DNA of 64,000 nucleotides from the NCBI RefSeq assembly GCF_004337985.1, contig NW_021940919.1, positions 1,085,106-1,149,105 of the forward strand, written 5' to 3'. A program made the position numbers and the translations under genes. Source of the stretch: Pyricularia pennisetigena (taxonomy: Eukaryota > Ascomycota > Sordariomycetes > Magnaporthales > Pyriculariaceae). The notes below the pieces were generated by a model. The model made no database searches and was not told where the DNA came from. It saw only the letters and a list, made by a program, of their open reading frames with translations. This document shows, piece by piece, positions 1-11,486 of this stretch (positions are counted from its first letter, which is position 1; every line of letters begins with the position of its first letter).

Positions 1-3000
1 GAAGAAAAGTCGAATAATAACGATATTTCTTCCAATGCAATATATAAACTACACGTTAAATATGGGCATATAGGGTTAACACCCCTATTGCAGTAAATAA
101 AAATAAATAAAATAAAGATATCCAAAGCGATATATATAATTATAATAAATATACGTGTGAGATTTGCTTAATTGCAAAATCTAATCGGAAAATAAACAGG
201 ACTTTTGCAAATATTATAAATTATAATATATTAGACAGAATCCATTCCGATTTAGGTGGACTCATAAATCCACCCACGTATAATTATTATAAATATTATA
301 TAACGTTTCTGGATAAAAAGTTACGTTATTTACGTGTTGCATTGTTAAAAACAAAGGCTAATGCCCTAAAGGCATTTAATATATAAAGGAAGTGAATGGA
401 TAATAATACCGTAAATATAAATAGTAAAAGAACAATAAAAGAATCTTTTACCCATAATGGAGGCGAATATATAAGTAACCAATTTAAAATTGCGTTACAG
501 AATAACGGTATTATACACCATTTTACGCCTGCATATACAAAAGAGCCAAATGGGTTAATAGAACGTATAAATTTAACCCTATTTAATAAGGTCAGGGCTA
601 TATTATTTAATAGCAAAGCACCTAACTATTCATGGGGTGAGGGTTTATTAGCCGCTGTATACTTATATAATAACACCCCACATACGGTTTTAAATAGGCA
701 GACGCCAGCCGATATATTTCACAATGTAAGTGAAAATAATATAAATAATAATGCAATTTACGTAAATAATTATATACAACCTTGGGGATGTATTATTTAC
801 TATAACGATAACCATGATAAAAAAGCTCGAACTTCGCAATAAAATTGGTATTTTAGTAGGTTTTATACCTAATATAAAAATATATAAGATATGGGACCCA
901 TACAAGAGGAACTGTCTCCTGGTCAGAGATATTACCTTTATAACGGATAAATTTTATCCACATATAAACAACGAAAATACCAATATAAATAATAATAATA
1001 TTAACGAGGTCGAATTCTTTTTACCAGATTTCGAGGTAAATCCAGTAAAAAATACAAATATAAATAAAAATAACGTTAATAAAAATAACATTAATAACGT
1101 TAATAACGCGAACAACGTTAATAATACTAATAAAAACAACGTTGTTACCAATAACAATAATCCCCAAACAGCTAACAATTCGTCTATAAAAATAAATATA
1201 AAAAATAAACCCCCAATAAATTCTGCAAAGTATAAAATATATAACGACGCTTTATTTACGATACGTAATATGAATAAATCGTTGAAGTTTAATTTTGACG
1301 AAGATAATTACGTATTAATAACAAACTCGTTAATAAAACCGAATACCTATAAACAAACCATGGAATGCCAAGATTGGGAAAATTGGCTGCAGGTTTGCAA
1401 AGACGAAAATAACAGTTTAATAAAATCCAATACCTTTACCATAACGGATTTACCTCCAAATAAAATAGCTATAACTGGGCGCTGGGTTTTTAAAAAAAAC
1501 CTTTAAACAATATAAATAATATTCGTTTTATTACGGATATTAATAAACGGTATCGTTATAAAACCAAATGGGTAGTACAGGGATTGCACCAAATTATGGG
1601 TGTTAATTACCTGGATACCTTTTTTACAACTTGTAAAACAGAAACCTGGTATATATTTATAATGCTAGCATTATATAAAAGGTGGTACGTTATTTAATAT
1701 AACGTTAAAAACGCGTTTTTACACGCAAATATCGATACCGAAATATAGATAAAATTACCTACAGGGCTATATATAGATAAAAAATATATAAATAAAGTGG
1801 GTAAATTAAATAAAGCCCTGTATGGTCTAAAACAAGCGCCTAGACTTTGGTATAAATACCTTACTAAAACGCCAATAAAAGTAGGTTTTACTGTTTTCCC
1901 ATACGACGAAGGCGTATATATAAACCAAAATAATAATAGCCAGTTTCTTGGCATTATTATGGTTTGCCACGTCGACGATATTTTAGCATTTAATACGGAT
2001 TTATCGTTATTGGATATTTTTTATAAAAAATTATCCAAATATATAAAAATAGAATGTATGGGACCTATATCCAATTTTTTGGGTAACAGTATAACGATAA
2101 ATACAGACAATAAAACCGCTTTTATTAGCCAGGAAGATTATACCAATAAAATATTAAAATAAATTCAATATTATAAATAACGAAAAACCTTCTACCATTC
2201 CGGGGGTACCAGGTTTAAAATTCGATATAAATAAACATAAAGCTACAAAAGAGGAAATTAAAGATTTCCAACAGAAAGTAGGTTCATTATTATATTTAGC
2301 AATACAAAGCCGCCCAAATATAACGTATTGCACGTGCCTAACCGCCAGGTTTATAGTTAATCCTGGGGCTAAACATTTCAAAATTCTTGAAAATTTTTTA
2401 AATATCTGCTAAAAAATCCCACTTTTGGCCTACAATATAACGTTAATAATATATCCCAACATAACGTTAACAATAACGGATCCAATAAAAATAACGTTAA
2501 CGAAAAGTTAATAAATAATATAAATAATATAAATAATATAAACTTGCAGGATAAAAGCCAAAATAACGATAATATATTATTTATTAAAGAATATACAGAT
2601 TTTGATTGGGCTAACGACCTAAATTAAAGACGTTCGACTATTGGATATATATTTAACCTGTCCAGCAGTTATAACATAAATAACAATAACAATATAATAA
2701 GTTGGACTTCTGAACTTCAAAAAACGGTAGCTTTATCGTCGATTAAAGCTGAGTATATGGCTTTACGGGACGCCGTTAAAAAAACCATATATTTAAATAA
2801 TATGTTAAATTACATGAATAATAATCCAAAGTTGGGTTTTAACATTAAAACCCCTTTAATTTTAGTGGATAATACATTTACCATAAAGCTCGCGGAAAAC
2901 CCGAAATTTCATAAAAGATCTAAACATATCGATAAAATATATTATTTTAGCCGCGAACTTATGAATAATAATTTAATTGAGTTAAAATATATAGCAACTA

Positions 3001-3107
3001 AATTAAATATAGCTGATTTTTTAACGAAATCAGTACCCGCACCTTTGTATAAGGATCTATTATCCTATGCAAGTGTCAATAACGGTGCAAAATATAACGA
3101 TAAATAA
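1..3107 (+). pseudogene. Ty1/copia polyprotein relic (integrase, RT, RNase H)
   Basis: The order integrase, reverse transcriptase, RNase H identifies a copia-type pol; gag and the 5' LTR lie outside the window. The integrase starts with a zinc-binding CxxC (CEIC, near 156) and an HSDLGG motif near 250, then a GGEY segment where the expected Asp reads His, and the GLIERIN glutamate near 555. A spacer rich in Asn-Asn-Val repeats (about 960-1180) follows. The RT shows KALYGLKQAPRLWYK (about 1805-1850) and the catalytic box as HVDD (about 1972). RNase H ends with ADFLTKS near 3010. Stops and frame breaks occur throughout (for example after 842 and 1506), several where Gln or Trp is expected, as RIP would make. 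Non-functional. Family assignment is firm. Confidence 0.9.
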
Positions 3108-3176
3108 ATAAATAAATAAAACGTATCCACTCGATAATTTGTTTATTATTTTATATAATAAACAAATTACGGGGGT
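1..3176 (+). mobile_element. Ty1/copia retrotransposon, internal region and PPT
   Basis: This is the internal part of the element whose 3' LTR starts at 3177. A purine-rich run (ACGGGGGTA, about 3169-3176) lies directly before the LTR TG and is the likely polypurine tract, which fixes the element as plus strand. Bases 3108-3168 are AT-rich non-coding 3' sequence. The 5' end is cut by the window. Solo LTRs of the same family occur at 29567 and 34884. Confidence 0.85.
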
Positions 3177-3732
3177 ATGTAAATATGGCTAGCGCAGGGC
3201 TAATTATACTAGCTACCCTGCATCATTTTATAACGGCTGGCACGGGCTAATCTTATTAGTTACCCTGCATCGAATAAATAAATAAATAACAAATAAAACG
3301 TATACGCGTTTATACACACAAAACTTTATATATCACGTTTTTGTTCATAGTTTCAACAACAAAACAAATACGTCATAATTAATCTAGCTTAATGGTATAA
3401 TGCACGTACCATAATCTATATCATATATACGTTAAAATGCGTGGGTTCGAATCCCGTTGTGGTCGCAGATTTTCTGTGCATGCATAAGCACAATAGGCCG
3501 TTGGGCTCAATAGGTCGGCAGGTCAGTCACATGAATAAGGCCAAATCATATGACGTGACCCCGCACTCCGGACATCCGGATCGAAGATCTGCACCTACGG
3601 ATTCGAACACGTAATTTATAACTTAGCCTTAGATTTATCACCTTCATAACCTTTATCGATTCAACGATTCAACGAATCGATTGTGCAATAACAATATATC
3701 ATCTCTATTACCCGCTAGCAGACGGTCATCTG
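3177..3732 (+). repeat. 3' LTR of copia element, first part
   Basis: The LTR begins TGTAAATATGGC, a RIP-altered form of TGTGAACATGGC, which is the reverse complement of the end of the solo LTRs at 30228 and 35539. It is broken at 3732 by TIR transposons and resumes at 8463. About 28 bp present in the intact LTRs is missing at the break, so this is not a simple insertion. It contains a tRNA-like segment (3385-3470). Confidence 0.85.
3385..3472 (+). other. tRNA-like segment with A and B boxes inside the LTR
   Basis: An A-box-like run, TAGCTTAATGG (3385-3395), and a perfect B-box, GGTTCGAATCC (3444-3454), are spaced as in a tRNA gene, followed by GTTGTGGTCGCA. The T-arm can fold, but the 5' seven bases do not pair with the 3' acceptor side, so this is not a working tRNA gene. 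The same segment lies in the solo LTRs near 29941-30030 and 35250-35340 on the other strand. It could act as an internal Pol III promoter or be a captured tRNA fragment. Confidence 0.55.
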
Positions 3733-4760
3733 TAGTCTCAGTGCTCAAACTAGACCCCCCTGCTTCGCAATGGGGACCGAGCGCTCCATATACCTTTCAG
3801 CCACATGGCTTTTCGACCAATTACATTGGCCGAAAAGATCGCGCTCGTTTTAGTTTGAGGACATTTTGTCGCATTTCGCCGTTTATAACGGTATTATTAA
3901 TAATATACCTAATGTTGCGATATCGCTAATAATTATTTTATTAATATAAGGATAATTTGTGGTATTCTGTTATTTATAGCGGGTATATACAAAATATTCG
4001 CATTATAATGGCAAAAGAAAATAATGTACCTATAGCCTGCAATTAAATATTCGTATGAAGAAATAAATAAAAATTATAAAAATATATAGTAATTTGTGTT
4101 AGTTTCAGGGCTTATCCCTGAAACCCAGAACTCCACAATTAATCCACTTCGCTCCATTTCGTGGCTCAATTGCGGCTTTGCAATATACCTGTAGGTCCAT
4201 CCAAAAAACGCTTTAATTTAGGTTTGAGAATATAGTCTCAATGTTTAAACTAAACCCCCCTGCTTCGCAGTGGGGACCGATCGCTCCATATACCTTTTAG
4301 CCATATGGTTTTTCGACTAATTACATTGGCCGAAAAAATCGCGTTCGTTCTAGTTTGAGGACATTTTGTCGCATTTCGCCGTTTATGGCGGTACCACCAA
4401 CGATAATTTGTCGCATTTCGCCGTTTATAACGGTATTATTAATAATATACCTAATATTGCGATATCGCTAATAATTATTTTATTAATATAAGGATAATTT
4501 GTGGTATTCTGCTGTTTATAGCGGGTATATATAAAATATTCGCATTATAATGGCAAAAAAAAATAATATACCTATAGCCTGCAATTAAATATTCGTATGA
4601 AAAAATAAATAAAAATTATAAAAATATATAGTAATTTGCGTTAGTCTCAGGGCTTATCCCTAAAACCCAAAGCTCCACAATTAATTCATTTCGCTCCATT
4701 TCGTGGCTCAATTGCGGCTTTGCAATGTACCTGTGGGTCCATCCAAAAAACGCTTTGGTT
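3733..4760 (+). repeat. Tandem array of broken TIR-transposon ends
   Basis: Ends of the TAGTCTCAG family follow one another: end A at 3733, end B at 4100, end A at 4233, end B at 4642. Both A-to-B junctions fall after AATTTGYGT, and both B-to-A junctions (4232/4233 and 6605/6606) fall after TTGAGRAYA. A tandem duplication of one nested arrangement explains this better than independent insertions. The second unit is interrupted at 4760 by the complete element 4761-6582. Confidence 0.7.
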
Positions 4761-6582
4761 TAGTCTCAGGGCTCATCCCTGAAGCCCAGAGCTCCACAAT
4801 TGATCCATTTCGCTCCACTTCGTGGCTCAATTGCGGCTTTGCAATGTATTTGTGGGTCCATCCAAAGAACGCTTTGGTTTAGGTTTAAGGACAACTTGTC
4901 GATTTTCGCCGTTTATGGCGGTATTTTTGGCCTTTTTACGACCGATACTCCCTTATTATTCCACAACCACGCAAAATATCGAAAAAAAAACATCGTTGAA
5001 GATAGGAATTGGTAGGCCTTTTTCATTAATTTAAAATTTTTTGTACCCGGTACGCTATTTAAAAGTTGGATATAGCCCGCCTTTAATCCGTTTATGGCGG
5101 TACTGTTTTTTCGATTTTTTTTGTCGATTTTCGATTTTTTTTAATATTATTTTTAATTTTTGACCAAATTTTATATATTTTGCACGTGGAGGGTCGTATA
5201 TATATATATATATATATCGTTATAAGAGATTTTGGGGCTTATATCGGATTATATAAGCAGTTAAATAAGCGGATAGGCAAAGTATATACTTTTTTGTATA
5301 TAATTTACAATCGAAACTCGTTTATATTTTTACCAGTTTTAACGATAATAAAACCAAAACTTCAAAGATTCGATTACGTATATACACAAACGTCCAAATC
5401 CAATCCTGCCTATAATATCGGTTTCGAAAATTGTTTAATAAAAAAAAATGCTAAATGTGTATTTTATAAATCTTTTTACTTTATTTGATTATTTTTATAT
5501 TATTTTTGTTTTGCAGCCAAATTTGGTGGCTTTTGCACGTGGGGGGTGGCATATATATATTTAATATAACATTACACTTTTGTACGTTTATCCAATTATT
5601 TTAGCGGTTAAATATGCTGATAGGTAAAGTGTATCCAATTTTATATATATTTTGCAATCGAAATGTTTTTATATTTTTACCAATTTTAACATTAATAAAA
5701 CCAAAGTTTGTAAAAATGGAGTATGTATATAAATAAACGTCGACGTGAAACCCGATTTACAATACCGGCCCTTTTTATTTTTTTATAATAAAAAATGCTA
5801 GATTTGTATTATTTTTATATTTTTTGCTTTATTTAATTGAAGAAAATTTATAAATAAAAAACTTATCTAAAATTTATTAATAAACTTATAAAGGAGTGTA
5901 TTAATAAAAAATATTTTTATTTTACCAATATTTGCGTAAATTATTTAATTTTTTAACAAATTGTTAATTTATATAAAAATATTAATAAAACTTTTGTTTC
6001 AGTCGATAATTGCATGCACTTTGCAGTATTAGGTCTACTAAGGTATAAAGACTGTAAACTGAATTAAAATAATTATTGCATACCATTATTTAAAACAAGA
6101 ATTAAATATAATAAAAAATTACAGATTTTATTTAATATTTTAATATCTTTCCAAATACAGTAGCTATAAAAACGCGGCCGGCGTTCAAATACTCAGCAAA
6201 CTCCAATAAACTTAACGCAAATTACTATATATTTTTATAATTTTTATTTATTTTTTTATACGAATATTTAATTGCATACTATGGGTAGACTATTTTTCTT
6301 TTGCCATTATAATGCGAATATATCGCATTTACCCGCTACAAACGGCAAAATACCACAAATTATCCTTATATTAATAAAATAATCATAAGCGATATCGTAA
6401 TATTAAATATATTATTAAAAATACCGTTATAAACGGCGAAATGCGACAAAATGTCCTCAGACTAGAACGAGCGCGATCTTTTCGGCCAATGTAATTGGTC
6501 GAAAAGCCATGTGGCTAAAAGGTATATAGAGCGCTCGGTCCCCACTGCGGAGCAGGGGGGTCTAGTCTGAGCACTGAGACTA
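4761..6582 (-). mobile_element. 1.8-kb non-autonomous TIR element, TSD GCTTTGGTT
   Basis: It starts with end B (TAGTCTCAGGGCTCA) and ends with inverted end A (TGAGCACTGAGACTA). The flanks 4752-4760 and 6583-6591 are both GCTTTGGTT, a perfect 9-bp target duplication. The interior has no gene. It is AT-rich and contains two imperfect tandem units of about 330 bp. The outer 170-365 bp match the ends of the 13.9-kb element at 10036. Strand is given relative to that element, which begins with end A. Confidence 0.85.
5165..5845. repeat. Two ~330-bp tandem repeats inside the TIR element
   Basis: Unit 1 starts near TTTTGCACGTGGAGGG (about 5177) and unit 2 near TTTTGCACGTGGGGGG (about 5535). Both continue through similar blocks (AATAAAACCAAA, AAACGTC, AAAAATGCTA, TTTATTT). 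The same pair occurs in every full-length copy of the family here (for example 25350-25990, 41655-42300). Unit 1 keeps a reading frame of about 100 codons without an ATG. Confidence 0.7.
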
Positions 6583-6605
6583 GCTTTGGTTCAGGTTTGA
6601 GGACA

Positions 6606-8462
6606 TAGTCTCAATGCTCAGACTAAACCCCCCTGCTTCGCAGTGGGGACCGATCGCTCTATATACCTTTTAGCCACATGGCTTTTCGACCAATTACATT
6701 GGCCGAAAAGATCGCGCTCGTTCTAGTCTGAGGACATTTTGTCGCATTTCCCCGTTTATGGCGGTACCACCAACGATAATTTGTCGCATTTCGCCGTTTA
6801 TAACGGTATTTTCAATAATATATTTAATATTACGATATCGTTTATGATTATTTTATTAATATAAGGATAATTTATGGTATTCTGCCGTTTATAGCGGGTA
6901 AATGCAATATATTCGCATTATAATGGCAAAAGAAAATAGTGTACCCATAATATGCAATTAAATATTCGTATAAAAAAATAAATAAAAATTGAAAAAATAT
7001 ATAGTAATTTGCGTTAAGTTTATTGGAGTTTGCTGAGTATTTGAATGCCGGCCGCGTCTTTATAGCTACTGTATTTGGAAAGATATTAAAATATTAAATA
7101 AAATCTGTAATTTTTTATTATATTTAATTTTTGTTTTAAATAGTGGTATGCAATAATTATTGTAATTTAGTTTACAGTTTTTATCCTTTAGTAGACCTAA
7201 TATTGCAAAGTGCATGCAATTATCGATTGAAACAAAAGTTTTATTAATATTCTTATATAAATTAACAATTTGTTAAAAAATTAAATAATTTACGCAAATA
7301 TTGGTAGAATAAAAATATTTTGAATTAATGCATTTTTTTATAAGTTTGTTAATAAATTTTAGATTAGTTTTTTTTTATAAATTTTATTCAATTAAATAAA
7401 GCAAAAAATATAAAAATAGCACAAGTTTAGCATTTCTTATTATAAAAAAATAAAAAAGCCCGGTGATAAAAATTGGGTTTCACGTTGACGTTTATTCATA
7501 TACACACTCCACTTCTACAAACTTTGGTTTTATTAATTTTAAAATTGGTAAAAATATAAAAACATTTCGATTGCAAAATATATAAAATATTGGATACACT
7601 TTACCTATCAGCATATTTAACCCCTAAAATAACTTGATAAGCGTACAAAAGTGTAATATTATATTAAATATATAAATGCCACCCCCCACGTGCAAAAGCC
7701 ACCAGATTTGGCTGCAAAACAAAAATAATATAAAAATAATTAAATAAAGCAAAAAGATTTACAAAATACACATTTAGCATTTTCTTTTATTAAACAATTT
7801 TTAAAACCGATATTATAAGCAGGATTGGACTTGGACGTTTATTTATATACGTAATCGAACTTTTGAAGTTTTGGTTTTATTATCGTTAAAACTGGTAAAA
7901 ATATAAACGAGTTTCGATTATAAATTATATATAAAAAAATATATATTTTGCCTCTCCGTTTATTTAACTGTTAATATAATCCGATATAAGCACCAAAATT
8001 TTTTATAACGATATATACATATATACGACCCTCCACGTGCAAAATATATAAAATTTGGTCAAAAATTAAAAATAATATTAAAAAAAATCGAAAATCGAAA
8101 AAAAAATCGAAAAAACAGTACCGCCATAAACGGATTAAGGGCGGGTTATATCCAACTTTTAATTGGCGTACCGGGTGCAAAAAAATTTAACTTGATAAAA
8201 AAGGCTTACCAATTCCTATTTTCAACGATAGTTTCTTTTTTCGATATTTTGCGTGGTTGTGGAATAATAAGGGAGTATCGGTCGCAAAAAGGCCAAAAAT
8301 ACCGCCATAAACAGCGAAAATCGACAAATTGTCCTCAAACCTAAACCAAAGCGTTTTTTGGATGGACCTACAGGTACATTGCAAAGCCGCAATTGAGCCA
8401 CGAAATGGAGCGAAATGGATCAATTGTGGAGCTCTGGGCTTTAGGGATGAGCCCTGAGACTA
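6606..8462 (+). mobile_element. 1.86-kb non-autonomous TIR element, rearranged flank
   Basis: End A starts at 6606 and end B finishes at 8462, opposite in orientation to the element at 4761, so the two form a long inverted repeat with only 23 bp between them. The left flank TTGAGGACA is not repeated on the right (GTGATCCAC, which is LTR sequence), so the original right neighbour has been lost. The interior matches the other 1.8-kb copies. Confidence 0.8.
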
Positions 8463-8521
8463 GTGATCCACCTTTCCCCGCGTTCAAGATTAAGTTTATT
8501 CTATCTCGTAACCTCCTCACA
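8463..8521 (+). repeat. 3' LTR of copia element, second part
   Basis: This resumes the LTR interrupted at 3732 and ends in CCTCCTCACA, the reverse complement of the TGTGAGGAGG start of the solo LTRs. The outer flank starts CATAT; the matching duplication would be upstream of the window. Confidence 0.8.
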
Positions 8522-10035
8522 CATATTGTGTAATTGGATCGGTTTTAGCCTTCAAATAATCGCTTTTTTTCCGATATTGGCTCCGGGGTTGATCGTCCTT
8601 CCTATAAGTACGCCATTTGCTTTGTTTAATTTTTCCGTGCCCTATATTTCCTATATAAGCCCTGCTGTATTGGAAATCGTTTAATAATTAAACGTTTTTC
8701 CCATTGGATTTGGCCTGTAGTCCAATTTATCCTGGGGTTATTTTTTCCAAACCAAAAAATTCTTTAAGTCATATTTTTATTCCTTATTTCCGTAATATTC
8801 AAAATGATTTATTTTTTTCGTCTATAGCTTTCAATCCAAAAGTATACGGTCTTTATTTCGGTGGTACCATTCCCGTATAAAATTGCCTTTCTTACTACGG
8901 TTTACAATCGATATGATTTTTTTTATTACCAAAATATTCGTCATTTTCTTACAATTCTTAAAATAATATAATTATTCTATGCTCCGCTATTAAGGAACGC
9001 TCGTATTAGTTTTCTATTAAATTATATACTTAGGAACATATAATTTTATATTATCCTCGTGGTTTGCGTAACGTTTAAGGCTTTCTACTTCGTTTTTACT
9101 GCTACCGTCCGGTACCCTATACCGTTTGGCCATTTTAATTTTTTAATTTGCTGGATTCGCCTCGTATATCCTTGTTCTTTTTATTTCGGGGCGTATAATT
9201 GCTTTTAATTTTATTTTTATTAAATGGGTATCCTATTGGTGCGGGTAATTTTCGTGCGTTCGTAGGTATTTCCTTATTTTCAACGCTGGGGTTCCACACG
9301 ATTTTAATTATTGGTGCGGGTCCTGGTAATTATAACTTTATTTCGTATTATACCTGTGCTTTGGCTAATATATATATTTCAAAAATATTTTGGATATATT
9401 CGTACCATGGGAATTATTTTTGGTTATAACATACTATAAGGTAATCGTTAGAACAAATAAAGATTACCGCTGGTTCGGTATTAAATCTTACTTTAATTTC
9501 CCGATAAAATAGGTTAATAGTGGTAAATATTTCGTGGATACCTGTTATTTTGCGTCGTTATGGGAAAAAACTCGTGGATTATTTTCTTGCTAAAATACAA
9601 TCCACAATTATTTCGAAAACATTTTACCCAAAAGACTTTTATATATTTGGGATATTTAATATCCAAAATCTGGTGGTCTCCGAAAACTGGTTTAATTGAT
9701 TTTATAAAGTTTTAAGTTTATATTCAAAATAATACTCCGGGGAATTATATTTATTCGTCGTTTCGGTATAAATCGATAAGTTTTTTCTCGTATGTATAAA
9801 GGTTATTTTCCTTTGCTGCATTGTATAGGCTTAAAGGTATAGTCTTTTTTTCGCTTAATTCGTTTTTTAATTTATTATTAGATTTATTTATTGGGGTTTC
9901 TTAGATTATTTGGTTGCGGTAGGTTTATCCTAATAATTTTGGTTTTAATTTTTCTAAGGTTTTTAACTCTGTAAATTCGGGTAATTTGGTGTTTTACTTA
10001 AATAATTTGGCTAGTAATTTGGTTTCAATAGGTAC
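8522..10035 (-). pseudogene. Unidentified repeat ORF, left part (host of 13.9-kb element)
   Basis: The minus strand holds a long AT-rich reading frame with scattered stops, e.g. MAKRYRVPDGSSK near 9145-9100 and IRFNTEP-like and WNPSVENKEIP-like stretches between 9500 and 9250. Its other half lies at 23900-24769, across the large TIR element, joined at the duplicated AATAGGTAC. I do not recognise the family; a retrotransposon gag-type protein is possible but not shown. Confidence 0.4.
10027..10035. repeat. 9-bp target site duplication, left copy
   Basis: AATAGGTAC directly precedes the TAGTCTCAG terminus and is repeated exactly at 23891-23899, directly after CTGAGACTA. This defines both ends of the 13,855-bp element. 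Confidence 0.92.
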
Positions 10036-10230
10036 TAGTCTCAGTGCTCAGACTAGACCCCCCTGCTTCGCAATGGGGACCGAGCGCTCCATGTACCTTT
10101 CAGCCACATGGCTTTTCGACCAATTACATTGGCCGAAAAGATCGCGCTCGTTCTAGTCTGAGGACAACTTGTCGCATTTCGCCGTTTATGGCGGTACCAC
10201 CAACAAAATACCCAATGCTGCGATATCGCC
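10036..10230. repeat. End A of the TIR family, with subterminal hairpins
   Basis: Beyond the terminal 15 bp, end A holds a GC-rich hairpin at 10058-10078 (CCCCCCTGC, TTC loop, GCAATGGGG; GCAGTGGGG in sister copies) and a longer one at 10112-10140 whose arms CTTTTCGACCAAT and ATTGGCCGAAAAG pair with one mismatch. It also has the pair CGCCGTTTATGGCG. These blocks are the best conserved parts in all copies and look like protein-binding ends. Confidence 0.75.
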
Positions 10231-10348
10231 AACCACCATTCCCCCCGATACACAAAAAAATAAAAAATTTCTACCACCATACCATATATTTACGCATATT
10301 AACCTTTATTCGATATACCATTAAACCAAATAAAACCCGAATCCAACA

Positions 10349-11425
10349 ATGGAAAACATATTTCCAATAATACCAATAAATACACCCGAAAAGGTATTCC
10401 CATCCGCGCAACCTGCAACCCAATACCTTACGTCCGACCTAACCCCATTACCTCCATCGATATCGCAATTACTTTCGTTTTTATCGCTATCCCAATTACT
10501 ATCGCCCAATCGTATATTCGAAGATAAATGGGAATTTAGGCCCTTTTTAGTCGATTAAAAGCAATTACCGAGGGAATCCGAATCCGAAGCGGAAATAGAC
10601 CCCGAAACCAAATTTATTCGCGATATTACCAAATTTTGGCGCAACCGTTACCGACGCACCAATTTTACGCAATTTATCCACGCTTGGGTAATAGCGGCAA
10701 ATTTTCACGAAATTACCCGACCTGCCCTATCGCGAATACTTTTTTTTAAAAAAGCATTACGAAACCCTTAAATCCGAAAACGTTTACGCGCTAATGGGGT
10801 CGAATGCCGTTTTAATGATGAATTTCCTACGCCTATCGAGGCCGACCCTTTGCGCAGGGAATTGCAGTAATTAATACAATATTCACGCCTTTTTAACCGG
10901 TTTAAACCCACAAATTTCCAACTTTCGGGAACAAAAGATTGTTCCGCCAAAAACGTGAGCGATATGGATTGGTTTAAATAGGCATTCGACACGTTTACCC
11001 AGGAAATCCCGTCCAAAACGCCAATATTATACAAATTTATATTTTTATTATTATTGCATTCCCGGGGCCACCGCCCGTTTTATCCATCGTTACAAATTTC
11101 GAACGTGGTACACCTGGAACCAAATACCTTTTTAAAAACCACAAACCCCCCAACGTTAAAGGACCAACGCGTTATATTAATATTGGCGATCTTAACCCAC
11201 GGATATTCCCCCCAAAAAAGCAATTATTTGTTACGCGCACTCGCATTATATTTTATAAATAATGGAGTTCCACGACGTGTTGTAGATACATTATCCGGGT
11301 TTGGAATATGCTTATTTTATAAAGTTATTAAACGGTAAACCCAACAGCTTATCGCCGTTGCCCGAATACGTCATTAGCAATATCCATATTTATATTTAGC
11401 TTTTACCGCGAACAGCAATAATAAT

Positions 11426-11486
<61 letters not shown>

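Noticed and set aside
3385..3472. Functional tRNA gene
   Set aside because: A and B boxes are present, but the acceptor stem does not pair and it lies in a retrotransposon LTR.
3681..3929. Open frame at end A (also near 10044-10370, 26549-26827, 42849-43091) giving similar ~75-110 aa products
   Set aside because: It is the conserved DNA of transposon end A, dominated by hairpins and terminal repeats. The similarity is at DNA level and the frame differs in length between copies.
4800..5034. Open frames at end B (also near 8187-8423 and 23606-23851)
   Set aside because: Same reason: repeated non-coding terminus read in two overlapping frames, with no protein motifs.
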